Origin: Bacteroidota bacterium
GTDB taxonomy: Bacteria; Bacteroidota; Bacteroidia; Chitinophagales; Chitinophagaceae
NCBI GenBank assembly: GCA_023422565.1
Contig: JAFAGR010000001.1
Span: 1 to 53,932, forward strand
Direction: 5' to 3'
Length of the DNA stretch: 53,932 nt
The notes below the pieces were generated by a model. That model was not told the DNA's origin. It was given only the letters and a program-made list of their open reading frames with translations, and made no database searches. The position numbers and the translations under genes are program-made. How positions within the stretch are numbered: the stretch's first letter is position 1; every line of letters starts with the position of its first letter. Of this stretch, positions 6,876 to 15,622 are shown in pieces.

Positions 6876-8393
6876 ATGAAGACAAAACAGATTTTAATTA
6901 CCATTCTGGTAAGTGTTTTAACTACTGTTACATTAATTATCGGGTACGGAAAGTTTACAGAGAAAGACACCTATTTTGCCGGGCAGTTGCCTGGTGTTAT
7001 GCCCAATAACTATAAATACGCAGGGCTTGAAGACGGTGTGTTGGGAGGGCCGGTTGATTTCAGGCAGCCCGCAGCAAGCAGCATTCCGGCGGTGGTGCAT
7101 ATAAAAACCAAGACGAATGCCAAAACGGCAACAAATAATTTACCGCGACGTCAAAATCCATTCAGCGATTTTTTTGATGATGAATTGTTCAATCAACTTT
7201 TTGGTGGTGGAAGAAGCAATGTAATTCCCGAGCAACGTGCTTCGGGTTCGGGTGTGGTGATTAGCGAGGACGGATATATTGTCACCAACAATCACGTGGT
7301 ACAAAATGCAGATGAAATAAATGTGACGCTCAACAATAAGAAAAGTTTCAAAGCAAAACTGATAGGCACTGATGCCTCCTACGATCTTGCGGTGATAAAG
7401 ATTGAAGCAAAGGGGCTTCCTTATTTGCTTTATGGCAATTCAGATGAAGTGCAGATCGGCCAATGGGTGTTGGCGATCGGTTATCCCTTGAATCTTGAAA
7501 CCACTGTTACTGCAGGTATTGTGAGCGCGAAAGCCCGCAGCCTTGGTTTGAACCGCGATAAAAACGGTGATGTGGCAGGCGGAGTGGAATCGTTTATTCA
7601 AACCGATGCCGCTGTAAACATGGGCAACTCAGGAGGAGCGCTTGTAAACACAGATGGAAAGATGATCGGGGTGAATTCGGCCATCGCATCTCCCACCGGT
7701 TATTATTCAGGTTATTCCTATGCCATCCCGGTTAATATCGTAAAGAAGGTGGTGGATGATATCATGAAATTCGGAACAGTGCAGCGTGCATATCTCGGCA
7801 TTAATTACGTAAACGCAAGCGATTTTACAGAGGAGCAGAAAAAGCGCGAAGGAATTCCGGCGAATGCCTTTGGCATATATGTGTCTGATCTTCCCACAGA
7901 TGGGGCTGCTTACGAGGCAGGTATTCGCCGCGGCGACATTATCCGCAAAATGAACGGCGTGGAAATAAACAGCGGCGCCGAAATGCAGGAGCAGGTTAGC
8001 CGATATAAGCCGGGTGATAAGGTGACTGTAACTTATTTAAGGAATGAAAAAGAAAATACCGTTACCGTATCTCTAAAAAACAAAGCCGGAAATTATGATC
8101 TTGTACAAAAAGACAATTCGCTTGATGTGCTGGGCGGCGATTTTGTAACGCTTGATCAACGCAAAGCGAAAGAATTTGGAATTAAGGGCGGGGTTATCGT
8201 AAGGAAGATTTCAACGGGCGCAATTGAAGAACAAACCCGCATGAAGGATGGTTTCATCATACTTAAAATAAACGACAAGGATGTTACGAGCGTGGAAGAC
8301 ATGCGTAAATATGTTGATGGCAACAAGATCTTAAACATCAGCGGCTTCTATCCCGGATACGACGGGCTCTATGAATACCGCATCAGTTTGTAA
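6876..8393 (+). CDS. degP: HtrA/DegP-type periplasmic serine protease with two PDZ domains
   Basis: 505 aa. An N-terminal signal anchor (about 5-25) exports it. The trypsin-like domain carries the triad His140 (TNNHVV), Asp170 (SYDLAV) and Ser252 (GNSGGAL). PDZ1 follows at about 310-400 with the carboxylate-binding region and GAAYEAGIRRGDIIRKMNG, and a shorter PDZ2 at about 415-500. The family degrades or refolds misfolded envelope proteins. It is a single-gene unit ending in a good terminator. Symbol is by family resemblance; degQ would be equally apt. Confidence 0.93.
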   Translation: MKTKQILITILVSVLTTVTLIIGYGKFTEKDTYFAGQLPGVMPNNYKYAGLEDGVLGGPVDFRQPAASSIPAVVHIKTKTNAKTATNNLPRRQNPFSDFFDDELFNQLFGGGRSNVIPEQRASGSGVVISEDGYIVTNNHVVQNADEINVTLNNKKSFKAKLIGTDASYDLAVIKIEAKGLPYLLYGNSDEVQIGQWVLAIGYPLNLETTVTAGIVSAKARSLGLNRDKNGDVAGGVESFIQTDAAVNMGNSGGALVNTDGKMIGVNSAIASPTGYYSGYSYAIPVNIVKKVVDDIMKFGTVQRAYLGINYVNASDFTEEQKKREGIPANAFGIYVSDLPTDGAAYEAGIRRGDIIRKMNGVEINSGAEMQEQVSRYKPGDKVTVTYLRNEKENTVTVSLKNKAGNYDLVQKDNSLDVLGGDFVTLDQRKAKEFGIKGGVIVRKISTGAIEEQTRMKDGFIILKINDKDVTSVEDMRKYVDGNKILNISGFYPGYDGLYEYRISL

Positions 8394-8410
8394 TACTTTA
8401 ATTATACTAA

Positions 8411-8442
8411 AAGCCCGCGACTTAAAATTGCGGGCTTTTTTA
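8411..8442. terminator. Intrinsic terminator after the HtrA gene, possibly bidirectional
   Basis: AAGCCCGC (8411-8418) pairs with GCGGGCTT (8430-8437), followed by TTTTTA on the plus strand; an A-rich run on the other side could give a U-tract for the minus-strand VOC gene that ends at 8468. Confidence 0.8.
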
Positions 8443-8467
8443 GTTTGGGACTTGTTTCCTTTGAATA

Positions 8468-8959
8468 CTATCCCAGATAAGCCTCCCTTAGTTTTTCGAT
8501 ATCAAACTTTTTCATTTGTAAAAACGCAGCGGTAACTCTCCCTGATCTTTCCGCATTTTCGTCAGCCAGGTAGGCAGGAAGAATCGATGGCACTATTTGC
8601 CAGCTCACGCCAAACTTGTCTTTCAGCCAGCCGCAAGGCCCCTCCTCGCCATTCTCCGTTAAGCTATTCCAATAATGATCGATCTCTTCCTGCGTCTCGC
8701 ATTGAACGACGATAGATGCGGCTTCATTAAAAACAAATTGAGCCCCTCCGTTCAATGCCAGGAAATTCATTCCATTCAAAGAAAATTCTACAGTCATGAC
8801 CGTTCCTGAAGGCTTCTTATGAAATTCAAATCCTTCTTTCCCATAACGGCTGATTCTTCCCATCGAACTGTTTGGGAAAATCGAACAATAGAATTTCGCA
8901 GCATCTTCTGCCTGGTAATTATACCAGAGGCAGAGCGACATTTTTTGATAACTCATCAT
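8468..8959 (-). CDS. VOC-superfamily protein of the PhnB/3-dmu-9_3-mt type
   Basis: 163 aa from the ATG at 8959; an in-frame TTG at 8965 and a second ATG at 8956 are alternatives. The order of elements fits the PhnB-like (3-demethylubiquinone methyltransferase-like) branch of the vicinal oxygen chelate fold: LCLWYNYQAEDAAKFYCSIF at the start, VMTVEFSLNGMNFLALNGG in the middle, and CGWLKDKFGVSWQIVPSILP near the end. Despite the family's old name these are not proven methyltransferases; the substrate is unknown. Stand-alone gene between two terminators. Confidence 0.88.
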   Translation of the reverse strand: MMSYQKMSLCLWYNYQAEDAAKFYCSIFPNSSMGRISRYGKEGFEFHKKPSGTVMTVEFSLNGMNFLALNGGAQFVFNEAASIVVQCETQEEIDHYWNSLTENGEEGPCGWLKDKFGVSWQIVPSILPAYLADENAERSGRVTAAFLQMKKFDIEKLREAYLG

Positions 8960-8973
8960 CCTCAAGTTTAAGT

Positions 8974-9007
8974 ATAAAAAAACGCAACGCCATGGGAGAC
9001 GTTGCGT
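8974..9007 (-). terminator. Intrinsic terminator of the LamG/anchor-D gene
   Basis: On the minus strand ACGCAACG (9007-9000) pairs with CGTTGCGT (8989-8982), followed by a run of seven T. It lies about 50 bases past the stop at 9059. Confidence 0.8.
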
Positions 9008-9058
9008 AAAATTATTTGGTTTTACAAATGGTTAAACCGCAGACTAACCAATCTAAAA

Positions 9059-11776
9059 TTATTTCTTCACCAATTTAACCACTTCACCATTGGCAAGTTT
9101 CACCACGTAAACACCCGGTGCGAACCTGCTAAGGTTAATACTTTGATTGAAGTTGGTTAAGATAATTGTAGCTACGCGGGCTCCCGAAACGGTTGATATT
9201 TCAGCTCTTGTATTTATCAATGATTCGTCGTTAAATGCAAGAACAAAGCTTTCCGCGAACGGATTCGGATAAGTTCTTACCACCGTACCCTTCACATCAA
9301 AGTTAAATGCAAGAACATTGCTGTAAGAAACTCTTCCATCCAGGTCGTTTTGTTTTAACCTGTATGTATTTGTGCCATCCAGTGGAGTGAAATCTGTAAT
9401 ACGATAAGTTGAAGCCGATTGGCCGGATGCGGCAACGAAACCGATCTTCGTCCACTCTGTTTGGCGCGCATCTGACCGCTGCACTTCAAACCCCCGGTTG
9501 TTAATTTCATTTGCTGTTCTCCAGCTTAGATTCACCACTTTATCATCTGTACTTCCGCTGAAGTTGAGCAAAGTAACGGGAACAGAGATCGTTCCTTCAC
9601 CCTGAACTGCAAAATCATAATTTGTTTCATCCGCATCATCATTCACAATGGTGATGGTGGCTGTTCTACCGCCGAGGCCAATTCCGGAAAACCTAACCGT
9701 AAACGTAGTTGACTGGCCTGGAGCAAGTGAAGTTAGTACCGGGCCTGAAATCACCGTAAACCAGCTGGCATCGGTGCCTGAAATATTGATTCCCGAAATG
9801 TTCAATGTGCTTGATCCATTATTTGTTATAGTAAAGGTGCGATCTATTCCCGGAGCGGTATAAAAACCAAAGTCGGTTCCGTCTGCTGCAGTAGGTGTGG
9901 CATCTCCATCCAAAATGCAAAGTGATCCCGTACCCAAAACACGAATGTTAGGCGCTGCGCCTCCGCAGATACCCGTGGTGGCACCCGGGGCAACCCAATT
10001 GGAGGTATTGCCCGTCAGGAAGAAATTAACAAGCGTTCCGTTTTGCGGAGAACAATTATCTGTACGGTCACGCAACACCGTTTCGCCTGCATTATTACCG
10101 CCTGCAATTCCCTGGTTAAAATCGTAGTAAGCGATCAGGCCGGGCTCATCTCCTCTAAGTTTACAATTCATATTCGCGGCAATCTCTCCTGCAGTTCTTG
10201 CCACATTCCAAATTCTCACCTCGTCCATCCTTCCGGCAAAAAGGTTCGTACCGGCAAATATTCCGAGGTCTAAAGTTGTTTCCACATAATCCAGGGGAGT
10301 GCCTGAGGAGACCATTACGCCATCCAGGTAAAGATTCATTGAGTTCGTGGCGTCATCAAATGTTACTGCCACATGATACCAGTTGCCCGCTACCAATGGG
10401 GCGCCTCCGCTTGTTTCACTGAAGGTGGGCCCGTGGCCTGCAGCTATCACACCGTTGTTTATATACAATGCTGTACCTGTGGTGAAATCGCCGGAAATGA
10501 GGTTTGGAAAATTAACGAGCGATGCCGCCGTTGGATTGATCCAAACTTCCTTTGTATAGCTTCCGCTGATGGTTACGGGCAGATCAACCCATGAAATGAC
10601 ACCATCAAAATCCAGCGCTTCCCCGCCGCCGGCATTATTGCCCTGCACAGAAAAATCATACACGCTCTCGTCAGCATCATCATTGTTTATTGTGATGGTG
10701 GCTGATTTAATGCCTGTTGTTCCCGATGGATTGAATGTAACATTAAAAGTGGTTGAAGCGCCCGGCGCTACCGTTGACGAAGGCAAAGAGGTAACTGTAA
10801 AATCGGCCGGGTTTGAACTGGTTACTCCCGTTATGGTTAATGTGGATGAACCCGAATTATAGATAGTAAAAGTTTGCACCTTTCCTGTTGCTCCAATGTC
10901 ACCGAAATCAGTTCCATCAGTTAGTACAGGCGTTACATCGCCGTCAAGAATGCATTCGCCTCCCAAGCCCAGCACCCGTATGTTAGGAGTGGCATTGCAA
11001 AACAAGGGCAGGAAAGCTCCGGGTGCAACCCAGTTAGATGTAGTTCCGGGGGTAAGTGCAAAACCCACTAACAGGCCGTTGGCAGGTGTGCAGGTATCAT
11101 GAGAATCCAATAAAATTATTTCGCCTGTATTATCATCTCCTGCCACGCCCTGGTTAAATTTATAATAGGCAGCGAGGCCCGTTGCATCATCGTTTACTTC
11201 GCAAAGCATACCGGCCAGTATTTCGGCACCTGTACGCTCAACATTCCAAATACGAACTTCGTCCATGCGTCCCTGGTAGTATGAGGAAAAATTGAACCTT
11301 CCTAATTCAAGATTGGTTTCGGTATATGGATTGAGATTGATCGCGCTTGCTACCGCGATACCATTTTTATACAAGGTCATAACGCCGGAAACCGCATTAT
11401 AGGTTACGGCAACGTGCGTCCAAACACCAATAGGAATGGACGTTCCGGGATCGATTACATCCGCATACCCCGATGAAGCGTGGCCGGCCTGCAAGGTGCC
11501 GTTGTTAATATACAAGGCCGTGGCTGTGCCGGAAATAAGATTCGGAAAACCCGCAGTGTTCGAAGGATTTATCCATGCTTCCTTCGTGTAACTTCCACTG
11601 ACGTTTATTGGCAGTGCTACATAATCGTCATCACCAAGAAAGTCGAGCGCCTCTCCCGTTTGTGCTTCAGCAACAAAACTTCCGCTAAATAAAAAAAGAT
11701 ATGCAAGGCCCTTAAAAGCTGCTGAGCAGATCAATTTTTTTCCCGCACTTTTAATTGAGTAGAAATAATTTTTCAT
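9059..11776 (-). CDS. T9SS-exported protein with two LamG + choice-of-anchor-D modules
   Basis: 905 aa from the ATG at 11776, chosen because it starts right at a signal peptide (about 1-39, ending VAEAQ). Domain order: LamG-like jellyroll (about 43-215), choice-of-anchor-D Ig-like domain (about 265-385), a second LamG (about 390-570) and a second anchor-D domain (about 600-710), so the gene is an internal duplication. The DNA of the two halves shares phrases such as the segments for MDEVRIWNV and GTDFG. A strand-rich linker with WRTANEINNRGFEVQRS leads to a C-terminal type IX sorting domain (from about 820: RTYPNPF, ending YVVKLANGEVVKLVKK). It should be carried across the outer membrane and attached to the surface or released. 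LamG domains suggest glycan or protein binding; the ligand is unknown. Confidence 0.85.
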   Translation of the reverse strand: MKNYFYSIKSAGKKLICSAAFKGLAYLFLFSGSFVAEAQTGEALDFLGDDDYVALPINVSGSYTKEAWINPSNTAGFPNLISGTATALYINNGTLQAGHASSGYADVIDPGTSIPIGVWTHVAVTYNAVSGVMTLYKNGIAVASAINLNPYTETNLELGRFNFSSYYQGRMDEVRIWNVERTGAEILAGMLCEVNDDATGLAAYYKFNQGVAGDDNTGEIILLDSHDTCTPANGLLVGFALTPGTTSNWVAPGAFLPLFCNATPNIRVLGLGGECILDGDVTPVLTDGTDFGDIGATGKVQTFTIYNSGSSTLTITGVTSSNPADFTVTSLPSSTVAPGASTTFNVTFNPSGTTGIKSATITINNDDADESVYDFSVQGNNAGGGEALDFDGVISWVDLPVTISGSYTKEVWINPTAASLVNFPNLISGDFTTGTALYINNGVIAAGHGPTFSETSGGAPLVAGNWYHVAVTFDDATNSMNLYLDGVMVSSGTPLDYVETTLDLGIFAGTNLFAGRMDEVRIWNVARTAGEIAANMNCKLRGDEPGLIAYYDFNQGIAGGNNAGETVLRDRTDNCSPQNGTLVNFFLTGNTSNWVAPGATTGICGGAAPNIRVLGTGSLCILDGDATPTAADGTDFGFYTAPGIDRTFTITNNGSSTLNISGINISGTDASWFTVISGPVLTSLAPGQSTTFTVRFSGIGLGGRTATITIVNDDADETNYDFAVQGEGTISVPVTLLNFSGSTDDKVVNLSWRTANEINNRGFEVQRSDARQTEWTKIGFVAASGQSASTYRITDFTPLDGTNTYRLKQNDLDGRVSYSNVLAFNFDVKGTVVRTYPNPFAESFVLAFNDESLINTRAEISTVSGARVATIILTNFNQSINLSRFAPGVYVVKLANGEVVKLVKK

Positions 11777-12000
11777 GTGGATCAAGTTAAAGATTGAAAT
11801 AACGCCGGGGGTGCCTGTCACCGGTCCCGGGTTCTCCGTAGAATTATGGACTTTCCTGAATGTAAATTTAGGATGATTATTAACGTTTTGAAATATTTAT
11901 CCCTGTTTATTCGAAATATCAAACTTTATACCATATTCATTATCAAATTTTTATTCTATTATTGTTTTCTTCGGTCAATTGTTCAAACGTTAAAAAAGGA

Positions 12001-13146
12001 ATGAGCCAAACTGAATTAAAAACCAAAAAACTGTATTTCGAGAACCTTGACGGATTAAGGTTTTTTTGCTTCCTGCTGGTTTTCTTCTACCATAGCTTCA
12101 CTACTGAATTTCCTCATATTGCTGATTCTGCAGTGCATCATACTGTTAAGAAGGATATTTTCGGCAATGGTTTCCTGGGTGTAAATTTCTTTTTCGTACT
12201 TAGCGGATTTCTGATCACCTACCTTTTGATCGAGGAAAAAAAACTTCGGGGAAAGATCAATATTCCCAACTTCTGGCTTCGCCGGATACTCCGCATCTGG
12301 CCCTTGTATTTCGCCTGCGTTTTTATAGGCTTTGTGGTTTTTCCCTTAGCCAAAAGCCTTGCGGGCGGGTCGCCTTCTGAATCCGCCAACGTATGGTACT
12401 ACCTCGCCTTCATCAATAATTTTGATTACATAAGAACCGGTTTGCCCGATGCCCCGGGCCTCGGTGTGCTTTGGAGCATTGCCATTGAAGAACAGTTTTA
12501 TCTCATTTGGCCGGTAATCCTGGCCTTTCTGCCGATACGCGGGTACTGGATCGCGTTTGCGACCATTATTACAGGCAGCTTGGTTTTCAGGGCATTCAAC
12601 GATGTGCCCATTCTACACGAGATGCATACGCTTTCCTGCATTGGCGACATGGCCACAGGAGCCTTTGGCGCATGGCTTTATATTGAACGAAGATCTTTTG
12701 CAAGATTTGTAGAAGAAATGCCGCGCGCGCTAATCATCATAATTTATTTACTGCTGGCAGCCATATTCCTGTTTCGCGACGAATACCTTCTGCAAACCCA
12801 TACCATCCGGATCTTTGAACGTTTATTTACCGCCATCACCATCCTTTTTGTGATACTTGAACAATGCTTTTCGAAAAATTCCTTTTACAAAATGGCATCT
12901 CTCAGGTCGATCACAAAGCTTGGTATTTACACCTACGGCCTGTACTGCCTGCATTTCATATTTATTTCCGCTGTGCAGGGCGTTACTAAAAAGCTCGGAC
13001 TCAACACTGAAGTATGGCAGGTACTTTTCCTCGAAACCACCATCAGCCTGGCGATTACCATAATAGTCGCCAAGATCAGTTTCAAATATTTCGAAAGCCC
13101 CTTCCTCAAAATGAAGGACCGGTTTGGTTATATTTTGAAAAAGTAA
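12001..13146 (+). CDS. OafA-type acyltransferase (acyltransferase 3 family)
   Basis: 381 aa from the ATG at 12001, preceded by AAAAAGGA; an upstream in-frame ATG at 11962 adds residues without similarity. Starts with YFENLDGLRFFCFLLVFFYHSF, the family signature with the key His in FYHS, then about ten membrane segments and the motif FWLRRILRIWPLY. A further conserved stretch LWSIAIEEQFYLIWP is present. These integral inner-membrane enzymes transfer acetyl or other acyl groups to extracytoplasmic sugars or lipids. Not adjacent to the polysaccharide operon, so the acceptor is unknown. Confidence 0.92.
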   Translation: MSQTELKTKKLYFENLDGLRFFCFLLVFFYHSFTTEFPHIADSAVHHTVKKDIFGNGFLGVNFFFVLSGFLITYLLIEEKKLRGKINIPNFWLRRILRIWPLYFACVFIGFVVFPLAKSLAGGSPSESANVWYYLAFINNFDYIRTGLPDAPGLGVLWSIAIEEQFYLIWPVILAFLPIRGYWIAFATIITGSLVFRAFNDVPILHEMHTLSCIGDMATGAFGAWLYIERRSFARFVEEMPRALIIIIYLLLAAIFLFRDEYLLQTHTIRIFERLFTAITILFVILEQCFSKNSFYKMASLRSITKLGIYTYGLYCLHFIFISAVQGVTKKLGLNTEVWQVLFLETTISLAITIIVAKISFKYFESPFLKMKDRFGYILKK

Positions 13147-13188
13147 ATCACGAATCAAATAAAGCTGGTAATTCATTACGCGCGGGTG

Positions 13189-13236
13189 TTGTTAGATGGT
13201 TTACTTGTTTGATGGTTAGGTGGTTTTTCAGTTTCA
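13189..13236. repeat. Degenerate period-8 micro-repeat (TGGTTTGA family)
   Basis: Units resemble TGGTTTGA and drift by one or two bases (for example TGGTTTAC, TTGTTTGA, TGGTTAGG, TGGTTTTT). The same family occurs at 13989-14032 and, in reverse, at 18311-18354. Confidence 0.7.
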
Positions 13237-13329
13237 TTTTTGAGTGTGGTCATTTAGCCTGATCATTGGTATCGGTAGACACTGGCACACACCCCGCAAT
13301 TTTTTGAAAATTCACGTCGAAGACATTTT

Positions 13330-13412
13330 GGGCGTTCCCCCCGAGCCCGCAATTGCGGCCCGGGGGTCGGGCTTTTGGCCCTACGCGGTAGGGCTGCCAA
13401 TCCCTAACGCAC
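13330..13412 (+). repeat. GC-rich double-hairpin REP-like element
   Basis: Begins GGGCGTTCCCC and ends ATCCCTAACGCA. Hairpin 1 is formed by CCCCCG...CGGGGG around an AATT loop region (about 13337-13367); hairpin 2 is GCCCTAC-gcg-GTAGGGC (13378-13394). The tail ATCCCTAACGCA recurs at 13559-13570 without the hairpins, showing this is a modular repeat. It resembles palindromic intergenic repeats seen in other Bacteroidota genomes, from general recollection only. Confidence 0.6.
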
Positions 13413-13527
13413 AGTCACAAAGCCTTGCACGAAGTGCAGGATATTTATAATTGGCCGCATGGAAAGCTTGCTTTTCAGTGCGGACGAATAAATATCCGCC
13501 CGCCGAAGGCGGAAAGGCTTTGGGTAA
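13399..13527 (+). repeat. Long imperfect palindrome, copy A
   Basis: Nested inverted repeats: outer AAAGCCTT (13419-13426) with AAGGCTTT (13514-13521), middle GGATATTTAT (13439-13448) with ATAAATATCC (13488-13497), inner CCGCA (13455-13459) with TGCGG (13479-13483), and an apical AAAG/CTTT pair around 13463-13474. A small extra hairpin CCGCC-gaa-GGCGG lies between the middle and outer 3' arms. Could be an RNA stem-loop or a miniature mobile element. Confidence 0.7.
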
Positions 13528-13556
13528 GAACGCAGCTCCAACGGGATCATTGAAAA

Positions 13557-13680
13557 TAATCCCTAACGCACAGATATAGAGCCTTTGGATGAAGTGCAGG
13601 ATATTTATAATTGGCTCCGTGAAAAACTTGCTTTTTAAAACCGGCAAATAAATATCCGCTCGGAAAGGTTTTGGATAAGG
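13557..13680 (+). repeat. Long imperfect palindrome, copy B
   Basis: Second copy, 160 bases downstream and in the same direction. The ten-base middle arms are identical to copy A (13599-13608 and 13648-13657). The outer arms AGCCTTT (13580-13586) and AAAGGTT (13664-13670) differ from copy A but still pair through a G-T match. The inner arm is CCG/CGG and the apical arm AAAAA/TTTTT. The small extra hairpin of copy A is absent. Confidence 0.7.
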
Positions 13681-13701
13681 TTGCAAGCTCGGGATCCTCA
13701 T

Positions 13702-13787
13702 CCGAATGTAAATGTTTGTCATTCGCCTTACCTCATCATTTTTCGCGAACTTTATTTCGTGGGGATAGGGGTTGACTCAACCCGGGG
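13702..13787 (+). repeat. 85-base hairpin repeat, copy 1
   Basis: CGAATG (13703-13708) pairs with CATTCG (13720-13725); after a conserved middle (TTTTTCGCGAACTTTA, GGGGATAGGGG) a second hairpin GGGTTG-act-CAACCC (13769-13783) follows. Copies 2 and 3 keep both hairpins with changed bases. Confidence 0.75.
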
Positions 13788-13895
13788 AGAATGAATCTCC
13801 ATCTGTGGTTCGGCCTCACGAACCACCTTGTTATAGTGTTTATGGTTTAATTACGGGATGACCAACGAAACCAACTGATGTTATTGCTCCCACAT

Positions 13896-13980
13896 CCGAA
13901 TGTAAATGCTTATCATTCGCCTTACCTCGCCGTTTTTCGCGAACTTTAGCTCGTGGGGATAGGGGTTGACGTACCACGGG
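13896..13980 (+). repeat. 85-base hairpin repeat, copy 2
   Basis: Same order as copy 1, beginning CGAATGTAAATG at 13897. The second hairpin has a shorter pairing GGT-tgacgt-ACC. Confidence 0.75.
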
Positions 13981-13988
13981 GAAATGTG

Positions 13989-14032
13989 GTGGTATAGTTT
14001 GATGGTTGAATGGTTTAATTGTTAGATGGATC
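13989..14032. repeat. Degenerate period-8 micro-repeat (TGGTTTGA family)
   Basis: Units read TAGTTTGA, TGGTTGAA, TGGTTTAA, TTGTTAGA, TGG in steady eight-base steps, directly after hairpin repeat copy 2. Confidence 0.7.
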
Positions 14033-14063
14033 AGTGGAACAAGACTTACTTTATCCCCTGCAA

Positions 14064-14149
14064 ACGAATGTAAATGCTTATCATTCGCCTTACCTCGCCC
14101 TTTTTCGCGAACTTTAACTCGTGGGGATAGGGGTTGACGTACCCCGGGG
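14064..14149 (+). repeat. 85-base hairpin repeat, copy 3
   Basis: Nearly identical to copy 2 up to GGGGTTGACGTACC, then CCCGGGG, so that GGGGT/ACCCC pairs in the second hairpin where copy 1 uses GGGTTG/CAACCC. Confidence 0.75.
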
Positions 14150-14250
14150 TGGGCGAAGTTTTTTTGAACACCCGTCTGTGGTTCGTGTCTCATGTGAATC
14201 TCCGTCTGTGGTTCGTGCCCCACGAACCATTCTTGAATTTCCTCTCCCAC

Positions 14251-15480
14251 TCACCTTCCACGCACTAACCCTACCGACCTATAATTCGACCCCGGAAAAT
14301 ACACCCGGTACAGGCCCGACGCAAACCTCGTTACATCAATGCGCTCATTCCTTCGGAAACCGGCGTCGGCATACATCTTCTGCCAAACAACTTTACCCGC
14401 GGCATCGCAAATCACCACGGATGCATTGAAGCCGGGAGGCAGAACAAGATTAGCAAAAGTTGAACTCACGGTTGGAAACAAATAAGGTTGCGCCCCACCC
14501 TGCGCCAAATGTTTAACCGACACAACAGGCGAATAATGAATATTTCCTTCCGCATCGCGACCTTCAACCCGGTAAAGATTGATTCCCGGCCGCGCGCCCT
14601 CATCGGCATAAAGCATTTGCTCATCAGCAAAAGATTGAGGAGGAAAAGTATGTATGGTTTGAAACATTCCCGATCCATCGCTCCGCTCCAAACGGTAAGG
14701 CATAAACGAAGTAAGTACACCCGGATTCCACCTTATCATTACATGATCGCCACGGTCTGTAGCGTAAAGTTTTCCATTGCTGAGGGCAACCGGCCCGAAG
14801 AAGATATCCCTTTCTATAACCCTATTTTTTAGCACCGTATGCACCGATGGCGTGAGATGAACTCCGTCACCCAGATTGTACTCAGGCCGCAGGAACAGGG
14901 ATGGCTCCTGTACAATATCAGTCCAGAAATCAATGGCAAATACACCAAACCGCTCTATTATAGAATCGCGTACCTCCCGCAGTTTCTGCCTCTCTACCAA
15001 TTGTACAAAATCATTTCGGGGTTGGGTAGTGGTGATGTAACATCTTATATTTCTTGCATTGGCGTAATCCTTCATAGTTTGAAGGCAGAACAGGATCTCC
15101 GCAATAGAGAGTACAGTGTAATTGTTAGACGGAAAATTAATGATGATCACTTCGGGCGCCGGCACGAAGTTCACCGCCTTGGTGATATTGAAATTAGGAT
15201 TGGGATTATTACGGCCCGGCGGCGGTACGTAGCCCGTAGGCATGCCAATGTAACAATCAATTCCGGGAGTGCCGATATTATATAACGTGTCAATTACTCC
15301 CGTGGCTTTAAAATGTTCCTTTACTTTAAACGCCCACGCACTGTCTCTTGGAATTGAGGTGCCGGGAAAGTAGCCGTAGGCTGAAGAAGAACCCATTACG
15401 CAGATTCTTTTTAACTGCGCAACTCCCGGTAAAGGGTAAACGAAAAACAGGATCACCAGTAATTGAATCAGCGTTTTCAT
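14251..15480 (-). CDS. Secreted SGNH/GDSL-type hydrolase
   Basis: 409 aa. Signal peptide about 1-21 (ending GVAQ). SGNH blocks are present: GSSSAYG near residue 31 (nucleophile Ser in block I), the block II Gly in NIGTPGID, the block III Asn in FPSNNYT, and DGVHLTP (block V, Asp and His) at about 203-209. The family hydrolyses esters such as acetyl groups on glycans. Residues from about 240 form an Ig-like/FN3-like stretch and the end (about 330-409, with DAAGKVVWQKMY and ASGLYRVYFPGS) resembles a type IX sorting domain, though the usual YPNP start is altered to LFPTVSS. Surface or secreted esterase is the best call; substrate unknown. Confidence 0.8.
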   Translation of the reverse strand: MKTLIQLLVILFFVYPLPGVAQLKRICVMGSSSAYGYFPGTSIPRDSAWAFKVKEHFKATGVIDTLYNIGTPGIDCYIGMPTGYVPPPGRNNPNPNFNITKAVNFVPAPEVIIINFPSNNYTVLSIAEILFCLQTMKDYANARNIRCYITTTQPRNDFVQLVERQKLREVRDSIIERFGVFAIDFWTDIVQEPSLFLRPEYNLGDGVHLTPSVHTVLKNRVIERDIFFGPVALSNGKLYATDRGDHVMIRWNPGVLTSFMPYRLERSDGSGMFQTIHTFPPQSFADEQMLYADEGARPGINLYRVEGRDAEGNIHYSPVVSVKHLAQGGAQPYLFPTVSSTFANLVLPPGFNASVVICDAAGKVVWQKMYADAGFRRNERIDVTRFASGLYRVYFPGSNYRSVGLVRGR

Positions 15481-15622
15481 ATGCTGAGATTTTTCTGATT
15501 CGGTAAGCTGCCTGACAACATTAATTTACTATGCTTTTTTCAGAATTAAAAGCAATTCGACTGAAAACTGAGTTATGCCGTTATTTATTTATTTTAGCGT
15601 TCAAGTACCAAACTAACTCAGC

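Larger units (their letters stand above)
13147..14250. other. Gene-free repeat island (1.1 kb)
   Basis: No credible gene is seen. The stretch is packed with repeats: period-8 micro-repeats, a GC-rich double-hairpin element, two copies of a long imperfect palindrome, three copies of an 85-base hairpin-bearing unit and, between these, blocks with GTGGTTCG/CGAACCAC hairpins (13803-13829 and 14210-14229) led by the phrase AATCTCC-TCTGTGGTTCG. The long open frames here are made of repeat copies and are not treated as genes. It separates the plus-strand acyltransferase from the convergent SGNH hydrolase. Confidence 0.75.

Noticed and set aside
13381..13722. Minus-strand open frame of 113 codons
   Set aside because: Built from the two palindrome copies; the two halves of the product mirror the repeat.
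13702..14149. CRISPR-like array
   Set aside because: Units are 85 bases with internal hairpins and unequal, non-unique spacing; no cas gene is present.
13840..14250. Minus-strand open frame of 136 codons in the repeat island
   Set aside because: Its translation repeats the same phrase (PLSPR-KVREK-RGKANDKHLHS) because it reads through the 85-base hairpin repeats; no signal of a real protein.
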